Shown piece by piece: positions 13,825-19,571 of a stretch of DNA of 19,571 nucleotides. A program made the translations under genes and the position numbers. Below the pieces are notes generated by a model. It saw only the letters and a program-made list of their open reading frames with translations, was not told the origin of the DNA and made no database searches. The DNA lies in assembly GCA_025938035.1 (NCBI GenBank), contig JAICQE010000072.1, forward strand, positions 1-19,571. Reading direction: 5' to 3'. The stretch's first letter is position 1. Each line of letters begins with the position of its first letter. This stretch comes from Vicinamibacteria bacterium. GTDB lineage: Bacteria > Acidobacteriota > Vicinamibacteria > Vicinamibacterales > UBA2999.

Positions 13825-16032
13825 ATGAAACGCTTAGGACTCATTACAGCAGTCAGCATCGGGATCGCTGCGGCAGTGTTCGCTCAATCGAATCAGCGCG
13901 GCGCCGCCTCCGTCGCGCCGGGCGACTGGCACAACATCAACCGCGACTCGGGAGCCACGCGCTTTTCACCGCTGAATCAGATCAATGCGGGCAACGTCGC
14001 GAACCTGAAACAGGCGTGGACGTTCGCGATGACCGGCGGCGGGTCGTCGGTGCCGCTCGTCGTCAACGGGGTCATGTTCGTGTCGAGCGGCCGGCGTGTG
14101 GTCGCGATCGATGGCGAAACCGGCAAGGAAGTGTGGGAGTTCACGCTGCCTGCGCCAGCAGCGCCGCCAGCCGTCCAGCAGGCGCCGGCTGCCGCGCCCC
14201 CGGCCGCCGCGCCAGCAGGTGCTCCCGCGGCAGGTGCGGCTCCTGGTCAAGGTGATGGGCGACGCGGAGGAGGTCCCGGTGGCGGGGGACGTGCCGGTGG
14301 TGGCCCCGGCGGAGGTGGCGGTGGCCGCGGAGGCGGCGGCGGTCCGACGGCGTCGCAGCGCGGCGTGAGCTACTGGCCAGGCGATGGCGCCAATGGCCCG
14401 CGGATTCTCTTCATGGGTGGGAACCGTCTGTACGCGATCGACGCAGCGACCGGACAGCCGGCGGCGGGCTTTGGCGAAAACGGATCGATTGCCGTTGGCG
14501 CGGTTTCCTACGGCGGAACACCGACCATCTATCGCAACGTCGCAATCATCGGCGCCGCGACCCAGGAGGTCCCCGAGGGACCGCCGGGAAATCCGCGTGC
14601 CTTCGACGTCGTCACGGGCAAGAAAGTGTGGGAGTTCTGGAGCGTGCCGCGACCCGGACAGCCCGGCCATGAGACCTGGGGGCAGAGCGCATCACATAAC
14701 ACCAGCGGGTGGGAAAGACGCTCGGGCGCGAACATGTGGGCGTTCCACGCGCCCGTCGACGCCGAGCGCGGCATCGTCTACATCCCGATCGGCAGCCCGG
14801 CCACGAATTACTACGGCGGCGATCGTCCGGGCAACAACGCGTACGGCAACTCAATCATTGCCGTCGAAGCGCAGACCGGCAAGTACTTGTGGCACTTCCA
14901 GACCGTGCATCACGACATCTGGGACACGGACATGCCGACCGCGGGAGCCCTGTTCGACTTCGTGCAGGGGGGCCGGCGGATCCCGGCAATCGCACACGTT
15001 GGGAAGTCGAGCTACGTCTACGTGCTGGATCGCGTGACGGGCAAACCGCTGATCGAGGTGAAAGAGACACCCGTCCCGGCCGGAGACGTGCCGACGGAGT
15101 GGTACTCACCGACGCAGCCGATTCCCGTCCGTCCGCGGCCGCTGAGCCGTGTGAGCTTCAAGGAAGAAACCGACCTCGTGCGTGCTGAAGACACGACGCC
15201 GGAACACGTCGAGGCGTGCCGCGCGATGATGAAGCGCGCCGGCGGCTACTACAACGCCGGGCCGTTCACCCCGTTCATGTTCCGGGACCTCGATGCGCCG
15301 CCGAAGTCGACGATCCAGTCGCCTGGCGGAACAGGGGGCGTCAACTGGGGCGGCATGTCCATGGACCCGGTGAACGGAGTCTTCTATGTGAACGCGCAGA
15401 ACACCACGCTCGTCGGGTGGACGCAGCCGCGGCCCCTTGCGCGGCCCAATCCGCAGACGGGCGTACCGGAGCGGGTGAACTTCGCAGGCGAATCCGCCGG
15501 TTCGTCGCATCCGTACGATCGCGGCAGCGTCCAGGGTGTCGCGCCAGATGGGTCCATCACGCTCGGGCTCGGTCCGTTCTTCACGTTCTCCGCGCCGCTG
15601 TACGGCGTCGACGAAAAGGGGAGACCGCGCCCGAATCCGAACGGTGGCAACAGTCCGAACGCCTCCTGCGTGCGGCCGCCATGGTCGAAGCTGTATGCGG
15701 TGAATGCGAACAGCGGGCAGATTCTCTGGGAATCGACACTGGGCCTGAATGAGAACCTGCCTGCAGGCAAGCAGCTCGCCGGCAGCGGCGGCAGTGCGGG
15801 TCCGACGGCTACGGCCGGCGGTCTGGTCTTCGTTGGCGCGACCAGCGACGGGCGTTTCCGGGCGTTCGACGCAAAAACCGGCAAGGAGCTCTGGGTCACC
15901 AGGAATCCCCCGAACGCGCAGGGCAATTCGCCGGCGGCCAACGCCAATCCGATGAGTTATCTGGGCAAGAACGGCAAACAGTACGTGGCGGTTGTCGCGG
16001 GAACAACGCTGGTCGCGTACTCGCTGCCGTAA
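13825..16032 (+). CDS. PQQ-dependent dehydrogenase (quinoprotein), second copy
   Basis: A 735-residue exported PQQ propeller enzyme, homologous to the preceding gene. The signal peptide KRLGLITAVSIGIAAAVFAQ ends in AxA-like residues. Family features are DWHNINRDSGATRFSPLNQI, RGVSYW (about 180-185), YGGDRPGNNAYGNSIIAVEAQTGKYLWHFQTVHHDIWDTDMP and FRAFDAKTGKELW. No CxxCH cytochrome domain is present. A low-complexity insertion of about 67 residues (111-177, first Ala/Pro-rich, then Gly/Arg-rich) sits directly before the PQQ-side RGVSYW motif, where the first copy has only about ten residues. It lies 106 bases after the first copy, with an inverted heptamer repeat between. Its TAA is followed in the same frame by a remnant of a DPDLQGVW-family gene. 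Confidence 0.92.
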   Translation: MKRLGLITAVSIGIAAAVFAQSNQRGAASVAPGDWHNINRDSGATRFSPLNQINAGNVANLKQAWTFAMTGGGSSVPLVVNGVMFVSSGRRVVAIDGETGKEVWEFTLPAPAAPPAVQQAPAAAPPAAAPAGAPAAGAAPGQGDGRRGGGPGGGGRAGGGPGGGGGGRGGGGGPTASQRGVSYWPGDGANGPRILFMGGNRLYAIDAATGQPAAGFGENGSIAVGAVSYGGTPTIYRNVAIIGAATQEVPEGPPGNPRAFDVVTGKKVWEFWSVPRPGQPGHETWGQSASHNTSGWERRSGANMWAFHAPVDAERGIVYIPIGSPATNYYGGDRPGNNAYGNSIIAVEAQTGKYLWHFQTVHHDIWDTDMPTAGALFDFVQGGRRIPAIAHVGKSSYVYVLDRVTGKPLIEVKETPVPAGDVPTEWYSPTQPIPVRPRPLSRVSFKEETDLVRAEDTTPEHVEACRAMMKRAGGYYNAGPFTPFMFRDLDAPPKSTIQSPGGTGGVNWGGMSMDPVNGVFYVNAQNTTLVGWTQPRPLARPNPQTGVPERVNFAGESAGSSHPYDRGSVQGVAPDGSITLGLGPFFTFSAPLYGVDEKGRPRPNPNGGNSPNASCVRPPWSKLYAVNANSGQILWESTLGLNENLPAGKQLAGSGGSAGPTATAGGLVFVGATSDGRFRAFDAKTGKELWVTRNPPNAQGNSPAANANPMSYLGKNGKQYVAVVAGTTLVAYSLP

Positions 16033-16563
16033 CAGGGACCAGGCTGGCTGGCCTTCCAGAACGAAATGATCCACGAGACGCGCGTCATCCCGACCGACGG
16101 CCGCAAGAACGTCGGCGCCGGCATCCAGTCGTGGATGGGAAATTCGATTGGCCGCTGGGAAGGCGACACGCTCGTGGTGGAGACGCGCAATCTTTCGCCG
16201 AAGTCGCTGATTCAGAATGCGGTGCTCTCGGACGTCGGCGTCATCATCGAGCGTTTCACGCTCGCCGACGCCAACACGCTCGACTACCGCATGACCGTGA
16301 ACGATCCGAAGAACTGGACCGCGCCGTGGACGTTGCGCATGCCGATTCCGCGGGAAGACAGTTACGGCTTCTACGAGTACGCGTGCCACGAGGGCAACTA
16401 CGCGATGACGAACCTGCTCTCGGGCTCGCGGGCGGAGGAGCGTCGGCGCGCCGAGGCAGCCGCGCGCGGTGAAGCCGTCCCGATCGCGCAGCCCGCCGGC
16501 GGGCGCGGCGGTCGTGGTGGCGGAAGCGGCGGTGGTGGTCGCGGCGGCGGTGCACCGCAGTGA
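16033..16563 (+). pseudogene. 5'-truncated DPDLQGVW/CHEGN-family gene, paralogue 3
   Basis: 176 codons in the same frame as, and directly after, the TAA of the second PQQ gene. The reading QGPGWLAFQNEMIHETRVIPTDG aligns with VQAPGMVVISYEMIHDTRVIYTDG of paralogue 1. The rest (GRWEGDTLVVETRNL, YRMTVNDPKNWTAPW, YEYACHEGNYAMTNLLSGSRAEERRR) covers the C-terminal half of the family and ends in a Gly/Arg-rich tail. The signal peptide and the DPDLQGVW half are missing. Homology starts before the first ATG (16066) and reaches the PQQ stop codon. No ribosome binding site precedes the ATG. It is therefore probably a remnant left by a deletion, unless expressed by stop-codon readthrough or internal initiation. 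Confidence 0.75.
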
Positions 16564-16581
16564 CGCGCTGACGTAGTGTCG

Positions 16582-16658
16582 CCGCCTTCAGGCGGATTTC
16601 GATTGCGTGGCGCGAACCTTTCGGGTTCACGAGGCGAGCCTGACAAGGCTCGCCCCAC
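16582..16658. repeat. REP-like triple hairpin, family 1, copy 3
   Basis: Three stem-loops lie in series: CCGCC/TTCA/GGCGG (16582-16595), one around GAACC/TTTC/GGGTTC, and GGCGAGCC/TGACAA/GGCTCGCC near the right end. The part 16607-16658 is the reverse complement of copy 1 with a few changes. It lies between convergent genes, as copy 1 does. The flank acgtagtgtc just to the left is also found at the end of the 63-base family 2 element. Confidence 0.85.
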
Positions 16659-16680
16659 AACCCTTCAGGTCGGCCTTTCG

Positions 16681-16983
16681 TTACAGGATCACGAACCTCG
16701 GCGTCAGCTCGTACGACGGTACGTTCGCTTCTTCGAGGGAGGGGCTGTTTCGAATCTCGTCCCGAGTCAGCCCGAGCGTGACGCTTCGCTCGGCCCACTC
16801 CACGCCCGTGACAGACGCGGGTGACACTGCCACCCACTTCCCGCCGAGCCAGTTGCTGGTATCGATCACCAAATACCGTATCGCCCAGGTCGCCTCGTCG
16901 ACGATGAAGTCGTCAACGTGTCCCAGCGGGCCATCCGTCGCGCCCACGTGGAACCCGCTAATCCGGCTCAATCTGTGTAGCAT
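16681..16983 (-). CDS. PRC-barrel domain protein
   Basis: A 100-residue single PRC-barrel domain. The motifs ISGFHVGATDGPLGHVDDF, ATWAIRYLVIDTSNWLGGKWVAVSP and VTLGLTRDEIRNSPSL are those of the stand-alone bacterial PRC-barrel family, which is thought to act as a small beta-barrel adaptor, often linked to stress or RNA-processing functions. There is no signal peptide. The ATG at 16983 is preferred over 16989 because GAGGA lies six bases upstream of the former and touches the latter. The usual acidic/aromatic tail after the domain is replaced by a short VPSYELTPRFVIL end. It stands alone between remnants of other genes. Confidence 0.85.
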   Translation of the reverse strand: MLHRLSRISGFHVGATDGPLGHVDDFIVDEATWAIRYLVIDTSNWLGGKWVAVSPASVTGVEWAERSVTLGLTRDEIRNSPSLEEANVPSYELTPRFVIL

Positions 16984-16989
16984 CGCCAT

Positions 16990-16994
16990 TCCTC
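16990..16994 (-). promoter_or_regulatory. Ribosome binding site of the PRC-barrel gene
   Basis: GAGGA on the minus strand is six bases from the ATG at 16983 and directly adjacent to the ATG at 16989, favouring the former. Confidence 0.55.
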
Positions 16995-17006
16995 AGCTGA
17001 GAGAGG

Positions 17007-17192
17007 ATGCACAACGTGGGCCTGCTCCTGCTCGAGCTGGCGGACCAGCCCAACCATTTGCAGGAGCCAGGGTCGATCGCGGCCTCGCTGTTCACGGCGG
17101 TACAAGATCAGCTCGGATTGCGCCTCGAAGCGAGTACTGACCTCGTCGACGCGCTGGTCATCGATCGCGTCGAGCCGCCGACGCCCAACTGA
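17007..17192 (+). pseudogene. C-terminal remnant of a TIGR03435 gene
   Basis: A 61-codon frame whose last 40 or so residues (SLFTAVQDQLGLRLEAS...VDALVIDRVEPPTPN) align with the C-terminus of the TIGR03435 protein encoded at 2154-2978 (IFTALQEQLGLRLQPA...LEVLIIDRLERPMPD). The signal peptide and the FDAASVKPN region are absent. The first 20 codons (MHNVGLLLLELADQPNH) do not resemble the family and are probably not native. The TGA stop is inside a heptamer array. Expression is unlikely; GAGAGG directly touches the ATG. Confidence 0.8.
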
Positions 17193-17213
17193 TCCCTGAT
17201 CCCTGATCCCTGG
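17189..17213 (+). repeat. Heptanucleotide tandem repeat array 4
   Basis: Three full units of ctgatcc (17189-17209) are followed by ctgg. The first unit contains the TGA stop of the TIGR03435 remnant. Confidence 0.85.
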
Positions 17214-17219
17214 ACCAGC

Positions 17220-17247
17220 CCTTAGGCCTTAGGCCTTGGCCCTTAGG
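17220..17247 (-). repeat. Heptanucleotide tandem repeat array 5
   Basis: Four units read ccttagg, ccttagg, ccttggc, ccttagg on the plus strand. The unit is almost self-complementary and can fold. It contains the TAA stop (17229-17231) and encodes the last residues GLRAKA of the acyl-CoA synthetase gene on the minus strand. Confidence 0.85.
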
Positions 17248-19199
17248 CCTTTCAGCTCCTCCCACGCCTGCCGTGCTTCCTCCACCGATCCTTCGTCCTC
17301 GATCGTCGTGATGTCCCCGGGATCGACGTTGAGGACGACGGCCTTCAGCACGCGCCGCATGATCTTGCCGCTGCGTGTCTTCGGCAGCATGCCGACGAAG
17401 TTGAGCTCGCCGACCACGGCCACGGCTCCCAGTTCCCTTCGGACGGTTTGCAGGAGCGCCCTGCGCAGATCGTCGGATGGCGTCTGTCCGTGTTTCAAGA
17501 CGACGAAGGCTGAAATCACCTCTCCGCGGGTTTCGTCCGGGCGGCCGACCACGCCGCATTCGGCGACAGCCGGATGTGTGATGAAGGCGCTTTCCACTTC
17601 GATGGTGCCGATGCGGTGCGCGGCGATCTTGATCACCTCGTCGGCCCGGCCGCAGAACCAGAAGTAGCCGTCTTCGTCCACGTAGGTCGAGTCGCCCGAG
17701 TAGTAGACGCCGGGAATCTTCTGCCAGTAGTCGCGCTGGTAGCGTTCCGGCTCGCCCCAGAGCGCGGGCGTCATGCCGGGAAATGGACGCGTGAGCACCA
17801 TGATGCCCTTTTCATTCGGCGCGCAGGGCTCGCCGGCCGTCGTCACGACGCGTGCTTCGACGCCCGGCAGGGGAATCGTCGCCGCGCCGGGCTTGATCGG
17901 CATCAGCTCGATGCCGTACGGGTTTCCAAATGCCGGCCCGCCTGTTTCGGTCTGCCACATGTGATCGAGCACCGGCACCCGCCCGCCGAGCACGCGGTTC
18001 TGCAGCCAGTCCCACGCGTGCGGGTTGAGCACTTCGCCGGCGCAGACGATCCGCTCGAGGCGCGAATGATCCACGCTGGCCAGGGCATCCTCACCGTAGC
18101 GCATCAGCATGCGGACGGCGGTCGGCGACGTGAAGATGCCCGTGACGCCGAAGTCTTCCATCGCCTTTTTCCAGTTCGCCGCGGGGGCGGGATGATCGAG
18201 TGCGCCTTCGAACGCCACCGTCGTGCAGCCGGCGACGAGCGGCGCGTAGATCATGTAGCTGTGGCCGACGATCCAGCCGATGTCCGACGTGGCCCACCAG
18301 ACATCTGCCGGCTTCAGTCCGAAGCACCAGCGTCCCATGCTGGCAATGTGCACCTGATAGCCGCCGTGCGTATGGACGGCCAGCTTTGGTTTGGCTGTCG
18401 TCCCTGAGGTCGCCAGGATGTAAGCCGGCTCGTTAGCCTCCATCTCGACGTGCGTGCTCGAGTGTCCCTCGCCGCCTCGCAGGAACTCCTCCCATAGTAC
18501 GTAGTGTCCGCCCGCCGTCGCGCTTCCGCGCTTCGGCGAGGCAGGCTCTTTAGGCGGACCCTCCCGCTGCAGCACCACCACGTGCTCGACGGCATTCGGC
18601 GCGAGCTGCAGCGCCTCGTCGACGATCGTGCTGAGCGCGACGTTCTTGCCCTTCCGGTAGGTGACGTCCGCGGTGACGACCAGCCGCGAGCCGCTGGCGA
18701 CGATGCGATCGCTCAGGGCGCGGGCGCCAAAGCCGGCGAAAACCACCGAGTGAATGGCGCCGATGCGGACCACCGCCAGCATCAGCGCGATCGCCTCCGG
18801 AGTCGTCGGCATGTACACGGTGATGCGGTCGCCCTTGCCGATGCCGAGCGCGCGCAGCGCGGCGGCCACGCGTTCGACTTCCTGCAGCAGCTCCTCGTAG
18901 GTGAACCGGCGCTCGTCGCCGCGCTCGTTGAAATAGATCAGCGCCGTGTGGCCGCCGCGGCCGTCTGCCACCTGATGGTCGAGCGCGTTGTAGGCGAGGT
19001 TGGTGTGCGCGCCGGCGAACCAGCGAAAAGCCGGCTGAAACGCCGGACCGTCTGCCCCCACGTGAGCGCCGCCCTCCACGAACACCTGATCCCACGCGCG
19101 AAACCACGGCAGCTCGCGCGCGGCGCGATCCCAGAACGCCTGCGGATCTCGGCGAGCGTCGTCGACCATCCGCTGCACGCTGTCGGGCACAACACTCAC
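17229..19199 (-). CDS. acs: Acetyl-CoA synthetase-like short-chain acyl-CoA synthetase (AMP-forming)
   Basis: A 656-residue cytoplasmic AMP-forming ligase, the normal length for acetyl-CoA synthetase, that activates acetate or a similar short acid with ATP and CoA. Motifs are the P-loop-like TSGTTAKPK (264-272; usually TSGSTGKPK), SDIGWIVGHSYMIYAPL, WQTETGG (W415), YYSGDSTYVDEDGYFWFCGRADEVIK, HRIGTIEVESA and PKTRSGKIMRR, with the catalytic and acetylatable K612. Compared with the four acid-pocket residues of Salmonella Acs (V310, T311, V386, W414), this protein has I310, V311, A387 and W415, so its substrate may not be acetate alone. GTG at 19199 is used with GGAG six bases upstream. Residues 214-234 are encoded by a 63-base repeat, and the C-terminus by a heptamer array. 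Confidence 0.92.
   Translation of the reverse strand: MSVVPDSVQRMVDDARRDPQAFWDRAARELPWFRAWDQVFVEGGAHVGADGPAFQPAFRWFAGAHTNLAYNALDHQVADGRGGHTALIYFNERGDERRFTYEELLQEVERVAAALRALGIGKGDRITVYMPTTPEAIALMLAVVRIGAIHSVVFAGFGARALSDRIVASGSRLVVTADVTYRKGKNVALSTIVDEALQLAPNAVEHVVVLQREGPPKEPASPKRGSATAGGHYVLWEEFLRGGEGHSSTHVEMEANEPAYILATSGTTAKPKLAVHTHGGYQVHIASMGRWCFGLKPADVWWATSDIGWIVGHSYMIYAPLVAGCTTVAFEGALDHPAPAANWKKAMEDFGVTGIFTSPTAVRMLMRYGEDALASVDHSRLERIVCAGEVLNPHAWDWLQNRVLGGRVPVLDHMWQTETGGPAFGNPYGIELMPIKPGAATIPLPGVEARVVTTAGEPCAPNEKGIMVLTRPFPGMTPALWGEPERYQRDYWQKIPGVYYSGDSTYVDEDGYFWFCGRADEVIKIAAHRIGTIEVESAFITHPAVAECGVVGRPDETRGEVISAFVVLKHGQTPSDDLRRALLQTVRRELGAVAVVGELNFVGMLPKTRSGKIMRRVLKAVVLNVDPGDITTIEDEGSVEEARQAWEELKGLRAKA
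18498..18560 (-). repeat. 63-base hairpin repeat, family 2, copy B, inside a coding region
   Basis: Read on the minus strand, it is about 90 % identical to 11427-11489 over the full 63 bases with no gaps. The length is a multiple of three, and the reading frame of the acyl-CoA synthetase runs through it, giving GPPKEPASPKRGSATAGG and then HYV (residues 214-234). This falls in a loop that is variable among acetyl-CoA synthetases, between VVVLQRE and LWEEF. Confidence 0.88.
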
Positions 19200-19267
19200 G
19201 GTTCACTCCAGGATGGGCGGGGATGATACTCCGTTCGGGGACCGCGAGCCGTTGTAGCATCTCAGCC

Positions 19268-19571
19268 GTGAAGAAGTTTCTGCGGGAGAACCTCGTACTG
19301 GTGGCTGCATTCGGGCTGCCCGGTGCGGTTGCCGCCCTGTTCCTCGTGGCGATGGCCATCCCGAAGTGGACGGTGCCGCTGCCGCAGCACGACCTCGTGA
19401 TGAGCATCGAGCGGTGGGATGCGACGCCCTCCGAGGTGTTCGTGACGTTTGCCGTGCGGGGGGGACTTCTGGAGGCCGATCTGCGGCCGCTGGTGAAGCC
19501 CGATAATCCTGCCGTCGGGATCGTGTATCCGCAGAAATGGTCGCTCCTGCTATTCGATCACGAGGCGATGG
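19268..19571 (+). CDS. Membrane-anchored protein of unknown function (partial)
   Basis: An open frame from GTG at 19268 runs off the right edge after 101 codons. It begins KKFLRENLVLVAAFGLPGAV, followed by more hydrophobic residues to about residue 31 (ALFLVAMAIPKW), giving one membrane helix with a positive cytoplasmic end. A polar, probably periplasmic domain follows (DLVMSIERWDATPSEVFVTFAVRGG, PAVGIVYPQKWSLLLFD). I do not recognise the family. It is divergent from the acyl-CoA synthetase gene with 68 bases between. No strong ribosome binding site is visible, and the GTG is chosen because it opens the membrane segment. Confidence 0.65.
   Translation, partial: MKKFLRENLVLVAAFGLPGAVAALFLVAMAIPKWTVPLPQHDLVMSIERWDATPSEVFVTFAVRGGLLEADLRPLVKPDNPAVGIVYPQKWSLLLFDHEAM

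Noticed and set aside
15106..16389. A 427-codon minus-strand frame opposite the end of the second PQQ gene
   Set aside because: It is a shadow frame. It crosses the stop of the PQQ gene only because the sequence after it is also coding-derived DNA on the plus strand.
77..17247. Heptamer arrays as CRISPR repeats
   Set aside because: The units are seven bases with no spacers and differ between sites; no cas gene is present.
19200..19267. Possible -10 box (gatact) between the synthetase and the right-edge gene
   Set aside because: The match is weak, has no -35 partner and cannot be told from chance in 68 bases.

Overview
The window looks like a piece of a high-GC chromosome from an Acidobacteriota of the Vicinamibacteria (subdivision 6) type. 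The evidence is one intact and one decayed member of the TIGR03435 'soil acidobacterial' protein family, PQQ-dependent dehydrogenases, a formylglycine sulfatase, a Ser/Thr kinase fused to a TPR-like array, and very frequent Gly/Arg/Pro-rich tails on exported proteins. This is an inference from gene content, not from a marker gene. No rRNA, tRNA, CRISPR array, transposase or phage gene was seen. There is no gene-free stretch longer than about 130 bases.

Layout. Bases 3-74 are the end of an unknown gene, followed by a heptamer repeat and a strong terminator that abuts the start of a secreted sulfatase (145-1563). A run of eight minus-strand genes then reads from 11415 down to 1648: two tandem paralogous exported proteins ('DPDLQGVW...CHEGN' family), a membrane Ser/Thr kinase, a small Ser/Thr-rich protein, a GT4-GT2 double glycosyltransferase, a prolyl-4-hydroxylase-like 2OG-Fe(II) dioxygenase, a TIGR03435 protein and a small exported protein. 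From a shared palindromic -10 box at 11501-11508, two PQQ dehydrogenase genes run the other way (11542-16032). A 5'-truncated third copy of the DPDLQGVW family follows in frame, directly after the stop codon of the second one. The region 16564-17220 is a small graveyard (hairpin repeat, PRC-barrel gene, TIGR03435 remnant), followed by an acetyl-CoA-synthetase-like gene on the minus strand and the start of a membrane-anchored protein at the right edge.

How it may work together. The PQQ dehydrogenases and the DPDLQGVW proteins are probably exported and occur side by side on both arms of the divergent promoter, so they may serve one periplasmic oxidation process. The small Ser/Thr-rich protein, the glycosyltransferase (joined by a CTGA stop/start overlap) and the hydroxylase look like a protein-modification cassette.

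The most unusual features are the repeats. Short arrays with a strict 7-base period sit at or a few bases after stop codons at five places, and twice supply the stop codon of an intact gene. Two families of hairpin repeats occur both between genes and in frame inside genes: a 63-base element is in the 5' leader of the DPDLQGVW operon and also encodes 21 residues of the acyl-CoA synthetase, and a REP-like hairpin encodes part of the linker of the double glycosyltransferase. This resembles the in-frame palindromic elements known from Rickettsia.
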